A stretch of 64,000 nt of DNA from Pseudomonas frederiksbergensis (GCF_035751725.1 NZ_CP142104.1:4712001-4776000), one strand, 5' to 3'; shown: positions 1 to 8,299, counted from the stretch's first letter. Program-made: numbers and translations. Notes: generated by a model not told the origin, from the letters alone.

Positions 1-1617
1 CGCCGCACGCCGTTTGCCATGCTCGAGATTTTCGTGCTGATGGCCCAGCAGCCGGAAATCAAGGGCGTGCGCGCCGATACCATTCGCCTGCTGCGGGAAA
101 ACCGTCACCTGATCGATGACGATTTTCGCCATGACATTCGCAACACCAGCCTGTTCATCGAACTGTTCAAGTGCAAGATCGGTGTGCACCGCAACCTGCG
201 CCGCATGAACCGCTACGGAATCCTCGGCCGCTACCTGCCGGAGTTCGGTTTCATCGTCGGGCAGATGCAACACGACCTGTTCCACATCTATACGGTCGAT
301 GCCCACACCCTGAACCTGATCAAGCACCTGCGTAAGCTGCAATACACCCAGGTATCAGAGAAATTCCCGCTGGCCAGCAAACTCATGGCCAAGCTGCCCA
401 AGCCCGAGCTGATCTACATGGCCGGGCTATACCACGACATTGGCAAGGGCCGCCAGGGCGACCATTCCGAGATTGGCGCGGTGGATGCCGAGGCGTTCTG
501 CCAGCGGCACCAACTGCCGGTATGGGACAGCCGGCTGATCGTCTGGCTCGTCCAGAACCACCTGGTGATGTCGACCACCGCCCAGCGCAAGGACCTGTCC
601 GACCCGCAGGTCATCCACGACTTCGCCCAGATCGTCGGTGATGAAACGCGCCTGGATTACCTCTACGTACTGACCGTGGCAGACATCAACGCCACCAACC
701 CGAGCCTGTGGAATTCCTGGCGAGCGAGCCTGTTGCGCCAGCTCTACACCGAGACCAAGCGAGCCCTGCGCCGCGGCCTGGAGAACCCGGTGGACCGCGA
801 GGAGCAGATCCGTCGTACCCAGAGCGCGGCCCTGGACATCCTGGTGCGCGGCGGCACCGATCCGGACGATGTCGAGCAGCTCTGGTCGCAGTTGGGCGAT
901 GACTACTTCCTGCGCCACACCGCCGGCGACGTGGCCTGGCACAGCGACGCGATCCTGCAGCAGCCGGCCGATGGCGGCCCGCTGGTGTTGATCAAGGAAA
1001 CCACGCAGCGCGAGTTCGAGGGCGGTACGCAGATTTTCATCTATGCACCGGACCAGCACGACTTCTTCGCCGTGACCGTGGCGGCGATGGACCAACTCAA
1101 CCTCAACATCCATGACGCCCGGGTCATCACGTCCACCAGCCAGTTCACCCTCGACACCTACATCGTGCTCGACACCGACGGCGATTCGATCGGCGACAAC
1201 CCGGCGCGGGTCAAGCAGATTCGCGACGGCCTCACCGAAGCCCTGCGCAACCCGGCGGACTACCCGACCATCATCCAGCGCCGCGTGCCGCGCCAGCTCA
1301 AGCATTTCGCCTTCGCGCCACAAGTGACGATCCACAACGACGCCCAGCGCCAGGTCACCGTGCTGGAACTCAGCGCGCCAGATCGCCCGGGCCTGCTGGC
1401 GCGGGTCGGCCATATCTTCCTGGAGTTCGACCTTTCGCTGCAAAACGCCAAGATCGCCACGCTCGGCGAGCGGGTGGAGGACGTGTTCTTCATTACCGAC
1501 GCACACAACCAGCCGTTGTCCGATCCGCAGTTGTGCAGCCGCTTGCAGGAGGCGATCGTGCAGCATTTGAGCGTCAACCAGGAACCCGACATCAACCTGA
1601 CGCGAATCAGCATCTGA
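1..1617 (+). CDS. glnD: [Protein-PII] uridylyltransferase/uridylyl-removing enzyme, C-terminal part
   Basis: The gene is cut by the window edge; frame 1 is open from base 1 and 538 codons are visible. GlnD senses glutamine and uridylylates or deuridylylates PII proteins. Visible parts: the end of the helical linker, an HD hydrolase domain with YHDIGKG (the His-Asp pair about 145 residues into the visible part) followed by GDHSEIGA, and two C-terminal ACT domains, the first around [19 protein letters not shown] and the second around [18 protein letters not shown]. The nucleotidyltransferase domain must lie upstream. dapC follows after 39 bases, as in other pseudomonads. The identification is firm; only the N-terminus is missing. 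Confidence 0.97.
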   Translation, partial: RRTPFAMLEIFVLMAQQPEIKGVRADTIRLLRENRHLIDDDFRHDIRNTSLFIELFKCKIGVHRNLRRMNRYGILGRYLPEFGFIVGQMQHDLFHIYTVDAHTLNLIKHLRKLQYTQVSEKFPLASKLMAKLPKPELIYMAGLYHDIGKGRQGDHSEIGAVDAEAFCQRHQLPVWDSRLIVWLVQNHLVMSTTAQRKDLSDPQVIHDFAQIVGDETRLDYLYVLTVADINATNPSLWNSWRASLLRQLYTETKRALRRGLENPVDREEQIRRTQSAALDILVRGGTDPDDVEQLWSQLGDDYFLRHTAGDVAWHSDAILQQPADGGPLVLIKETTQREFEGGTQIFIYAPDQHDFFAVTVAAMDQLNLNIHDARVITSTSQFTLDTYIVLDTDGDSIGDNPARVKQIRDGLTEALRNPADYPTIIQRRVPRQLKHFAFAPQVTIHNDAQRQVTVLELSAPDRPGLLARVGHIFLEFDLSLQNAKIATLGERVEDVFFITDAHNQPLSDPQLCSRLQEAIVQHLSVNQEPDINLTRISI

Positions 1618-1656
1618 TCGCGTCATGATTCAGCCGATTTGAGAGATTGCGCAACG

Positions 1657-2856
1657 ATGAACAACGCCCTGTCCCAGCTCCAGCCCTACCCGTTCGAAAA
1701 ACTGCGCGCCCTGCTCGGCAGCGTCACGCCGAACCCGGACAAGCGTCCGATCGCGCTGTCCATCGGCGAGCCCAAGCACCGTTCACCGAGCTTTGTAGCT
1801 GAGGCGCTGGCCAGCAATCTGGAAAAAATGGCGGTGTACCCGACCACCCTCGGCATCCCGGAGCTGCGCGAAGCCATCGCTGGTTGGTGCGAGCGTCGCT
1901 TCAATGTGCCAAGCGGCTGGCTCGACCCGGCGCGCCATGTGCTGCCGGTCAACGGCACCCGTGAAGCCTTGTTCGCCTTCACCCAGACCGTGGTCAACCG
2001 GGGCGACGACGCCCTGGTGGTGAGCCCGAACCCGTTCTATCAAATCTACGAAGGCGCAGCGTTCCTGGCCGGCGCCAAACCGCACTACCTACCGTGCCTG
2101 GACGCGAACGGCTTCAACCCGGATTTCGATGCCGTCTCGCCAGAGATCTGGAAACGCTGCCAGATCCTGTTCCTGTGCTCGCCTGGCAACCCGACCGGCG
2201 CCTTGATCCCGGTGGACGTGCTGAAGAAACTCATCGCCCTGGCTGACGAATACGACTTCGTCATCGCCTCGGACGAGTGCTACAGCGAACTCTACTTCGA
2301 CGAACAGACCCCGCCGCCAGGGCTGCTGACTGCCTGCGTTGAACTGGGCCGCAAGGACTTCAAGCGCTGCGTGGTGTTCCACAGCCTGTCCAAGCGCTCC
2401 AACCTGCCCGGCCTGCGCTCCGGTTTCGTGGCCGGCGACGCCGACATCCTCAAGGGCTTCCTGCTGTACCGCACCTATCACGGCTGCGCGATGCCGGTTC
2501 AGACCCAACTGGCAAGCATTGCCGCGTGGAACGACGAAGTGCACGTACGGGCCAACCGCGCGCTTTACCGGGAAAAGTTCGATGCGGTGCTGGAAATCCT
2601 CAGCCCAGTGCTGGATGTGCAACGCCCCGATGGCAGCTTCTACCTGTGGCCGAACGTGGCGGGCGATGACGCAGCCTTCTGCCGCGACCTGTTCGAACAG
2701 GAACACGTGACGGTCGTGCCCGGCTCCTACCTGTCCCGCGAAGTAGATGGCGTCAACCCAGGCGCCGGGCGCGTGCGCATGGCCCTGGTCGCGCCATTGG
2801 CTGAATGCGTGGAAGCGGCGGAGCGGATCCGCGCGTTCATCCAGCGTCGGGGTTGA
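1657..2856 (+). CDS. dapC: Succinyldiaminopimelate transaminase
   Basis: PLP-dependent aminotransferase of fold type I, 399 residues, that converts N-succinyl-2-amino-6-ketopimelate to N-succinyl-LL-diaminopimelate in lysine and peptidoglycan synthesis. Seen: GNPTGALIP substrate/PLP loop, SDECYSELYFDE, and SLSKRSNLPGLRSGF with the Schiff-base lysine. The ATG at 1657 is preferred over an in-frame TTG at 1639 because GAGAG lies about ten bases upstream of it. Its position directly after glnD, and dapD and dapE further on, supports DapC rather than another aspartate-family aminotransferase. Confidence 0.95.
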   Translation: MNNALSQLQPYPFEKLRALLGSVTPNPDKRPIALSIGEPKHRSPSFVAEALASNLEKMAVYPTTLGIPELREAIAGWCERRFNVPSGWLDPARHVLPVNGTREALFAFTQTVVNRGDDALVVSPNPFYQIYEGAAFLAGAKPHYLPCLDANGFNPDFDAVSPEIWKRCQILFLCSPGNPTGALIPVDVLKKLIALADEYDFVIASDECYSELYFDEQTPPPGLLTACVELGRKDFKRCVVFHSLSKRSNLPGLRSGFVAGDADILKGFLLYRTYHGCAMPVQTQLASIAAWNDEVHVRANRALYREKFDAVLEILSPVLDVQRPDGSFYLWPNVAGDDAAFCRDLFEQEHVTVVPGSYLSREVDGVNPGAGRVRMALVAPLAECVEAAERIRAFIQRRG

Positions 2857-2874
2857 TGGCTGTATCGGGGCTGT

Positions 2875-3006
2875 TGTGGCGAGGGGATTTATCCCCGCTG
2901 GGCTGCGCAGCGGCCCCAGCAAGTCAACTCAATTTGCCTGATAGAACCGGGGCCCCTGGGTTTTGGGCCGCTTCGCGCCCCAGCGGGGATAAATCCCCTC
3001 GCCACA
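2875..3006. repeat. REPIN-like element (two inverted REP arms)
   Basis: A 132-bp inverted-repeat element. The outer arms start TGTGGCGAGGGGATTTATCC and end with the exact complement; the inner part contains CTGGGCTGCGCAGC and its counterpart on the other side. A second copy at 55680-55809 shares the arms and also the middle (CAACTCAAT.TGCCTGATA), so the whole element, not only the arms, is repeated. No RAYT transposase gene is in the window. Confidence 0.85.
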
Positions 3007-3050
3007 GGTTCAGTGCTTCACAGGTATTTTTGTATTTGCCTTTCGATTTA

Positions 3051-3142
3051 TCGCAAGCAAGCTTTGCTCCCACCGTGGAGTTGTGTGGCTCACACAACCT
3101 ATGATCGATACCGGATCCTGTGGGAGCAAAGCCTGCTCGCGA
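3051..3142. repeat. Second REP-type inverted pair
   Basis: Arms at 3051-3073 (TCGCAAGCAAGCTTTGCTCC...) and 3120-3142 (...GGAGCAAAGCCTGCTCGCGA) are nearly perfect complements about 23 bases long, separated by 46 bases. The sequence class differs from the neighbouring REPIN. Together the two elements fill most of the 306-bp gap between dapC and the next gene. Confidence 0.75.
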
Positions 3143-3162
3143 TGAGGTCGGCACTTATTGCA

Positions 3163-3525
3163 TCAAGTCCGAAGCTCTACCCGATCCAGGCACTTGTTCG
3201 CCAACAACATCCCCAACTCAATCATCTGGGCCACCCCCAACGCTACATGCCGTCGCGAGCCGTCCTGATCGAAGGCGAGGTCGTTGAGCATTGCATTGGC
3301 CGAAGCCAGGGTTTCGCTGAGATTGGCCAGCAACACTTCCGTGTCGATACCGTCAGCCACAGTGAATAACTGTACTGAGGGTTTGGGTTCCGACTTGCTG
3401 TCGTCATCAGGCTTGAGATATTGATCCAACACACGGTCGGCTGCCTCTTGCAGCTTTTCGGGGGCATAGTCGCCGTAGGGAAAAGTGGAGGCTGATTTTG
3501 GTGGGTTTGGAGTTTCTTTGATCAT
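3163..3525 (-). CDS. DUF6124 family protein
   Basis: A 120-residue protein resembling the DUF6124 family, known mainly from Pseudomonas and of unknown function. The N-terminus is MIKETPNPPKSASTFPYG, followed by the amphipathic stretch EKLQEAADRVLDQYLKP and a helical C-terminal half (LLANLSETLASANAMLNDL...). No signal peptide or membrane segment is seen. The start at 3525 has AAGGAG seven bases upstream; an open frame continues to 3618 but without a better ribosome site. Its upstream DNA is the dyad element at 3598-3744. Family assignment is by recollection of the N-terminal pattern; no function is claimed. Confidence 0.8.
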   Translation of the reverse strand: MIKETPNPPKSASTFPYGDYAPEKLQEAADRVLDQYLKPDDDSKSEPKPSVQLFTVADGIDTEVLLANLSETLASANAMLNDLAFDQDGSRRHVALGVAQMIELGMLLANKCLDRVELRT

Positions 3526-3597
3526 TTGGATGCTCCTTGGGTGTTGGAGCCGCCACAAAGCCTTCTCACGGACTAGAGAGTGGCAGCCGTACGCGGG

Positions 3598-3744
3598 GTG
3601 AGAATCCGGGTCAAACACCCACTAAATACCCGGCCATGTCGAAACATGCCCGCGCACAGCCGCCATAACATGATGTATGGACGAAACGCGCCTGCACTTT
3701 ATATGGCGGGCGCTTATGCGCATAGTGGGTATTCGGATTCTCAC
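3598..3744. repeat. 147-bp imperfect dyad element
   Basis: The ends are inverted: GTGAGAATCCGGGTCAAAC plus ACCCACTA at 3598-3624 against TAGTGGGTATTCGGATTCTC plus AC at 3723-3744, with a few unpaired bases. A second inner pair, CCGCCATA (3660-3667) and TATGGCGG (3702-3709), makes the whole 147 bp a nested dyad. It lies upstream of the DUF6124 gene, whose promoter should fall inside or next to it. Its role is unknown: it could be a mobile element remnant, a regulatory site or an RNA. Confidence 0.6.
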
Positions 3745-3930
3745 GTCCGGCCGCTGAATTGGCAGCGACACCCAGAGGCTAGAACCCTCGCTTCCGACGG
3801 ACAACCTTAAAAACTTGTCGGAAACTTCGGTGCGTCTGACAGACGACAATCTGTCTGCTCAGACAAGAAAAGACATAAAACCTACCGCGGACGCCAAGCC
3901 TTTGATTTCGCTAAAGTTGTACACCGAAAG
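3745..3930. other. Non-coding stretch with small dyads
   Basis: No supported gene. The stretch contains short complementary segments (GTCTGACAGAC; CAGACGACAATCTGTCTG; TCCGACGGACAA against CTTGTCGGA) between the dyad element and the structured RNA segment that follows. It may contain the promoter of that RNA, but no convincing -35/-10 pair could be fixed. Confidence 0.4.
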
Positions 3931-3938
3931 ACCTCATT

Positions 3939-4124
3939 TAACCCTGTGACGAGGGTTCAAGCTGGCTTGAATTCGCTATTGCCGGTAGCCATAATCGACC
4001 CCGTCACCAGCGAGAGCTGGCAGGAGTCTGGGTCCCTCTCGGGGTTGACCCAGCGGCGCAGAAAGGGCGAAGCAAGCTCAACTGCGTGCCGATTGAAGCC
4101 GCCTTCGGGCGGCTTTGCTTTTTC
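3939..4124 (+). ncRNA. Putative structured RNA upstream of the PemK-fold toxin gene
   Basis: Hairpins visible on the plus strand: AACCCT/AGGGTT (3940-3957); TTCAAG-CTGG-CTTGAA (3956-3971, competing with the first); CCAGC-GAGA-GCTGG with a GNRA-type loop (4007-4020); ACCCCG/CGGGGT extended to 7-8 pairs (3997-4003 with 4040-4046); CTGGGTC/GACCCAG (4028-4034 with 4047-4053). The last two interlock, so they would form a pseudoknot or exclude each other. The segment ends in the terminator at 4096-4124, directly before the toxin ribosome site. The strand is set by the UUCG loop and T-run. Expression and boundaries are inferred. Confidence 0.5.
4096..4124 (+). terminator. Intrinsic terminator between RNA and toxin gene
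   Basis: An eight-pair stem AAGCCGCC/GGCGGCTT closed by a TTCG tetraloop and followed by TGCTTTTTC. It lies only 13 bases upstream of the toxin start codon, so toxin translation needs read-through or another promoter. Confidence 0.85.
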
Positions 4125-4137
4125 ATGAGGATAAGGA

Positions 4138-4533
4138 ATGCCTCTTTATTACCATCCCAAGCAAGGCGATGTTCTTCTTTGCGACTTCACGCGAGGCTTT
4201 GTCGCGCCTGAAATGCTGAAAATCCGCAAGGTGGTGGTGATCTCCCCGACTGCCACACACAGTCGCAAGCTCTGTACCGTAGTGCCGATTTCCTCCACAA
4301 CGCCACAGACTCAGCAGGACTGGCACCACCTGCTCCGCAACAATCCCCTCCAGTCCGATGGCTACAAAGAACTGTGGGTGAAGTGCGACATGATCTATAC
4401 GGTGAGTTTTGAACGTCTGGACAAGCTGCACAAAAAGACTCGATCCAAGGGTCGAGAGTACTTCGTTCCTCGCCTGGGCTCTGAAGACATGCAAGGCGTG
4501 ATCGCCGGTGTGAAGGCCTACCTTCCGCTCTGA
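4138..4533 (+). CDS. PemK/MazF-fold protein (YifN-like), putative endoribonuclease toxin
   Basis: 131 residues. The N-terminal strand QGDVLLCDF, the RKVVVISP segment and CTVVPISSTTP, followed by VKCDMIYTVSFERLDKL, match the order of conserved blocks in PemK/MazF-fold toxins (GD.v..df; rP.vvls; v.PiTs; v.cDqi.tv...rl). It is longer than classical MazF (about 110) and resembles the YifN branch (COG3692). GAGG at 4127-4130 gives a seven-base spacing to the ATG. There is no protein antitoxin gene on either side: upstream is the structured RNA and terminator, downstream the convergent antiporter gene. RNase activity is inferred from fold only. Confidence 0.8.
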   Translation: MPLYYHPKQGDVLLCDFTRGFVAPEMLKIRKVVVISPTATHSRKLCTVVPISSTTPQTQQDWHHLLRNNPLQSDGYKELWVKCDMIYTVSFERLDKLHKKTRSKGREYFVPRLGSEDMQGVIAGVKAYLPL

Positions 4534-4541
4534 CCCTGCCG

Positions 4542-6188
4542 TTATTTACCCAACCCCAAATTCGCCTCCGCCAAATCCAACTCCCCCAGCACCTCACGCA
4601 ACACATCATCGCCAATCTGGTGATGACGGCTGAGGCGATACAACTCCAACCGCTGCGCCCGATAAGCCTTCAAGCGCAGCCGGCGTTCCAGCAGGTCCAT
4701 CTCCAACGCCAACGCCTGCGCTTCGGCGGAGTCGTTGAACACCTTCAACTGATGGCGATACTCAGACATCAGCCGCGCCTTGACCTCGGTCGCCAGCGCC
4801 GCCTGGGCCGCATCCGGCGTACTGGTCGCTTCGGTCGGCTCCTCCACTTCCAACGCATGGATCGCCGCTTCAGCAGTTTTACGCCAAGCCTCGCGAACTT
4901 CGTTGCGACGCTTGTCGTCGGGGCTTTTCTCGATACCTCGCAGCAGCAACGGCAAGGCGATACACGCCGCTATCAACGACAACAGAATCACCCCGGCGGC
5001 GATGAAGATCAGCAGGTCCCGCTCGGGAAACGCCTCCCCCGCCCCCAGCAGCAACGGCACCGACAGCACGCCCGCCAGCGTCACCGCCCCGCGCACCCCG
5101 CCAAACGTCAGCAGCCAGCAAGAGCGCGCGGTCGGCACTAGGGTCAACTCGCCCTTGCCGCGCCAGCGGCGCAACAGCCCGGACACGCGCCAGATGCTTT
5201 GCACCCAGACAAACCGCAGCACCAACAACACCAGGAAAATCGCCACCACCTCAAGGCAGCGATAGAACAGGATTGGCCACAATGTCGTCTCGTGGCTGGT
5301 CACTGCCTTGATGATGTCCGGCAGTTGCAAGCCCAGCAGCAGGAAGATCAAGCCATTGAAGGCGAATTCCAGCAGCGACCAGACGCTGCGATTGAGCAAC
5401 CGCGTGCCGGTCTGGCGCGGCAGCAGGTCGAGCCAACTCTGCATCATCCCCGCAGCCACCGCCGAGAGAATTCCGGAAGCGCCCAAGCGTTCGGCCAGCA
5501 CATAGGCGGCAAACGGCAACAGGAGCATGAACACCACGTGGGTGGCCGGATCGTCCCAGCCCCGGGCGATCATCCCGGCCCGCAAGCGGCCCACCAGCCA
5601 ACTCAACGCCACGCCCACCAACAGGCCGCCGACCGCCACCAGGACGAAAGCCAGGCTCGCGCCCGCCAGGGAAAACACGCCGGTGATCGCCGCTGCCAGG
5701 GCAAACTTGAAGGTCACCAGGCCCGACGCATCGTTCATCAGCGCTTCGCCTTGGAGCATGTGCATCAACGGCGCAGGCAGGCGGTCGCGGGCGATCGCCG
5801 AGACCGCCACGGCATCGGTCGGCGACAACACCGCCGCCAGGGCGAAGGCCACCGGCAATGGGATACTCGGCAAGAGCCAATGAACGAAATACCCCGCACC
5901 AACTACCGTAAACAGCACCAACCCCACCGCCAGCGTCAGGATCGGCCCGCGCAGGCGCCACAACTCGCGCTTGGGCATGCGCCAACCGTCGGAGAACAGC
6001 AGCGGTGGCAGGAAGAGAAACAGGAACAACTCAGGATCAAGGGCCACATGCAGGCCCAGGGACGGCCAGGCCAGCAAGGCACCGGCACCGATCTGCACCA
6101 GAGGCAGCGGCAATGGGATCAAGCGTCCAATCAGGCGCGACACGCCCACCAGCATCAACAGGATCAGGACGGTATAGGCGCTTTGCAT
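4542..6188 (-). CDS. Na+/H+ antiporter, CPA1 family
   Basis: 548 residues, inner membrane, exchanging Na+ (or K+) for H+. About twelve hydrophobic segments cover residues 1-400, with FLPPLLFSDGW and the ALAAVLSPTDAVAVSAIARD segment (the SPTDA motif of CPA1 exchangers), GEALMNDASGLVTFKFA (the ND motif of the ion site) and FGGVRGAVTLAGVLSVP. The C-terminal 150 residues are hydrophilic and helical, presumably cytoplasmic. The ATG at 6188 (MQSAYTVLILLM) is preferred because it begins at the first membrane helix and has GGAAG upstream. It converges with the toxin gene with an eight-base gap. A homologue lies near dapC in other pseudomonads. Confidence 0.93.
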   Translation of the reverse strand: MQSAYTVLILLMLVGVSRLIGRLIPLPLPLVQIGAGALLAWPSLGLHVALDPELFLFLFLPPLLFSDGWRMPKRELWRLRGPILTLAVGLVLFTVVGAGYFVHWLLPSIPLPVAFALAAVLSPTDAVAVSAIARDRLPAPLMHMLQGEALMNDASGLVTFKFALAAAITGVFSLAGASLAFVLVAVGGLLVGVALSWLVGRLRAGMIARGWDDPATHVVFMLLLPFAAYVLAERLGASGILSAVAAGMMQSWLDLLPRQTGTRLLNRSVWSLLEFAFNGLIFLLLGLQLPDIIKAVTSHETTLWPILFYRCLEVVAIFLVLLVLRFVWVQSIWRVSGLLRRWRGKGELTLVPTARSCWLLTFGGVRGAVTLAGVLSVPLLLGAGEAFPERDLLIFIAAGVILLSLIAACIALPLLLRGIEKSPDDKRRNEVREAWRKTAEAAIHALEVEEPTEATSTPDAAQAALATEVKARLMSEYRHQLKVFNDSAEAQALALEMDLLERRLRLKAYRAQRLELYRLSRHHQIGDDVLREVLGELDLAEANLGLGK

Positions 6189-6371
6189 AACGGACTTCCA
6201 CTGACAGCCATACACATCTCCGGCAACAGCTGGCCGGTGAAGTGCCATATTAACTGCCAAGACGAACCGCTGCCGTTGCACATTGGTCGCACCTCAACGG
6301 TGCCAATGCGCAATCGCCTCTTGGCCGCTCCCAACCTCCACGCGGCAGGAGCGACCGGCGACTATCCGAAG

Positions 6372-7727
6372 CTAAACAGCTCGTTCAGCGGCACTGAGGG
6401 TCGAGCGGGCCGAGACGAAATCAACGCTGTCGCCTTCATTGTCACTGTCTTCCCCGGTCTGTTCGGCCATCGACGTTTCGACCAAGGGCAACATTCCCTG
6501 TAGCTCATCCTGATGGGCTGGACCGGTGGAAAGCCTGTCCAACGCGGCGGAAGCCTTGTCCGCCAACGGCTGGGTCATCACAGCCGTGGTCACCCAGGCG
6601 GCGAGTACCGGGGCCATCGTGGCGGTGACGGTCGCCTTGCCAGCCGCCGCGACACCCGCGGGCGAGAACCCGGCGTTCCTGGCCGCGTTGACAGCGGCGG
6701 TCTGGGCCATGCCGATCGCCGTAATACCGCCGGCCAACGCGCCGAGACCACTGACCAAGCCAGTCGGCGTAACCAGGGCTTGCAGCGATTTGCTGCCATC
6801 GCGCATCGCGTCCAGCGGCAGGCTGCCAACCCGCTTGGCAATACCCATCGCGGCATTCCCTACGCCATAATTCTTGAGGTCCTTGTAACGCTGGTGCCAG
6901 TCTTGACGACCCAACAGGTATTCCGGGCCGATCCGGTGTTTCGATTTGTCGATGGAATGCTGCAGGTCGTAGGCAGCCATGCCTGAAAGTGGAGACCCGA
7001 CGGCGGCTATCACCGAATCCACCTTGCTGCCCGTCTGCGCATCGACGGTCTTCGTCACGACGGGCTGGACGACCGTGCGCAGTACATTCCGCGCGGTAAA
7101 GGTCTGGAAGGTCAGGCTGCCCTCGAGGGCCTGGGTCCCCAGGCTCGGCTTCACCGCCTCGGCGGCCTCCTGCATGACTGGTTCCAGCTCGGCATGTTCG
7201 GCCACCAGCCACTGGGTGTCGCTGGTGGCGCGTTTCATCAGGCCATTGCCGACCGTGTCGGTAGCGCTGCTGACCAGGCCGGCAATCGCCGACAGCGCCA
7301 ACGGGGCGGTGATCGAGCCATTGCCGGTCACCGCCGGGGCGAAGTCCAGCGCGATGGACGCTGCGCCGAAGGGCACCGAACGAAGAAATCCAACAGTGTC
7401 ATGGGCCGCGCGATCCAGCCGCGAGCCCTTGGTCAGGACGGCATCGACGCTTTCAGCGGTTTCGCCATCATCGGCCAAGGTACGCGAACGATCATCGATC
7501 AGTGCTTCGAAAGCCTCGCGATTGGCGCCGTTCATATGCGGCTCGAACACCCGGGTGAGCTGGGCCTTGATGGCGCCAGTCCGATTTGCAAGGTCCTGTG
7601 CAGCCGTAACAGGTCCGATCGGGACGGATGCAACGGTCCCGGTGGTCGACGTTGTGGAAGGAGGCGGGAGTGTGTCTTCAGGTTGACTCGTCAATGTGTG
7701 GTGCGGTGTCAGGGGGATCAAATCCAT
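6372..7727 (-). CDS. Candidate HrpL-regulated type III secreted effector, family not recognised
   Basis: 451 residues. The N-terminus (MDLIPLTPHHTLTSQPED, then PPPSTTSTTGT) is rich in Ser, Thr and Pro and has no Sec signal, as usual for type III substrates. The rest is Ala/Gly-rich with several moderately hydrophobic segments (SVPFGAASIALDFAP; ALSAIAGLVSS; GLVSGLGALAGGITAIGMAQ; APVLAAWVTTAVM) and an acidic tail. The ATG at 7727 has AGAGG eight bases upstream, and a hrp box matching the consensus sits 44 bases before it; an upstream in-frame ATG at 7787 would lie inside that promoter. RopAA-1/RopB/RopM-type effectors are reported in some fluorescent pseudomonads, but I cannot assign this one to a Hop family. 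No T3SS structural genes are in the window. Confidence 0.6.
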   Translation of the reverse strand: MDLIPLTPHHTLTSQPEDTLPPPSTTSTTGTVASVPIGPVTAAQDLANRTGAIKAQLTRVFEPHMNGANREAFEALIDDRSRTLADDGETAESVDAVLTKGSRLDRAAHDTVGFLRSVPFGAASIALDFAPAVTGNGSITAPLALSAIAGLVSSATDTVGNGLMKRATSDTQWLVAEHAELEPVMQEAAEAVKPSLGTQALEGSLTFQTFTARNVLRTVVQPVVTKTVDAQTGSKVDSVIAAVGSPLSGMAAYDLQHSIDKSKHRIGPEYLLGRQDWHQRYKDLKNYGVGNAAMGIAKRVGSLPLDAMRDGSKSLQALVTPTGLVSGLGALAGGITAIGMAQTAAVNAARNAGFSPAGVAAAGKATVTATMAPVLAAWVTTAVMTQPLADKASAALDRLSTGPAHQDELQGMLPLVETSMAEQTGEDSDNEGDSVDFVSARSTLSAAERAV

Positions 7728-7770
7728 GGGCGGGGCCTCTTGTGCGCAAAAGTGCTGGGTGTACCCGTGC

Positions 7771-7799
7771 TGTGTGGTGGCCCCCATCCCATTGGTTCC
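7771..7799 (-). promoter_or_regulatory. hrp box (HrpL sigma-factor promoter)
   Basis: Read on the minus strand: GGAACC (7799-7794), 16 bases, CCACACA (7777-7771). This fits the consensus GGAACC-N15/16-CCACNNA in every defined base. The start codon at 7727 is 44 bases downstream. It implies control by the extracytoplasmic sigma factor HrpL of the Hrp1-type T3SS. Confidence 0.85.
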
Positions 7800-7904
7800 G
7801 CCTCGTCCGATCCGTCGCGACAGTCAGGGCACTGAAAGCAATGACGTGGCATAATCGTCGGCTGATTTTCAGGACGATACCGGGAACGTTTTGGAGGAGC
7901 ATTC

Positions 7905-8267
7905 ATGCCCAATGAAAACAAGCACTTACAGCTCTTCGGCATCAAAGCCTGCGATACCATGAAAAAAGCACGCACCTGGCTCGATGAGCACGCGGTGAGC
8001 TACGACTTTCACGATTACAAAATTGCCGGCATCGACCGTGAGCACCTGACCCAATGGTGCGACGAGCATGGCTGGCAAGTGGTGTTGAACCGCGCCGGTA
8101 CGACCTTTCGCAAACTCGACGACGAACGCAAAGCCGATCTCGACCAGACGAAAGCCATCGAACTGATGCTCGCCCAACCCTCGATGATCAAGCGCCCGGT
8201 GCTCGATCTCGGTGACCGAACCCTGATTGGCTTCAAGCCAGATATTTATGCGGCAGAGATCAAGTAA
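7905..8267 (+). CDS. ArsC/Spx-family reductase, YffB-like
   Basis: 120 residues, thioredoxin-like fold of the ArsC family. The single CxxM-type site FGIKACDTMKKARTWL carries the catalytic cysteine C16 (ACDT); the C-terminal part contains MIKRPVLDLGDRTLIGFKP, the conserved RPv...g...iGf block. YffB-like proteins are glutathione-dependent thiol reductases in vitro; arsenate reduction is not established for them. GGAGGAGC precedes the ATG. dapD follows 32 bases after the stop, an arrangement common in pseudomonads. Confidence 0.9.
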   Translation: MPNENKHLQLFGIKACDTMKKARTWLDEHAVSYDFHDYKIAGIDREHLTQWCDEHGWQVVLNRAGTTFRKLDDERKADLDQTKAIELMLAQPSMIKRPVLDLGDRTLIGFKPDIYAAEIK

Positions 8268-8299
8268 GCCTGCCCAGTTCATTTCGTAGAGGTAATTTC

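Noticed and set aside
427..1626. 399-codon frame antisense to glnD
   Set aside because: GC-rich third positions create long antisense frames here; glnD domains are unambiguous and the antisense product has low complexity and no motif.
3946..4128. 60-codon open frame upstream of the PemK-like gene, a possible protein antitoxin
   Set aside because: It starts in a hairpin loop with GTG and no ribosome site, its last codons are the terminator stem, and the protein resembles no antitoxin; RNA structure explains the segment better.
5199..6503. 434-codon frame antisense to the antiporter
   Set aside because: Gln/His/Arg-rich composition typical of an antisense shadow of a membrane protein gene.
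7728..7787. Longer start for the effector-like gene (ATG 7787)
   Set aside because: It lies inside the hrp box, so it could not be transcribed from that promoter; ATG 7727 has a good ribosome site.
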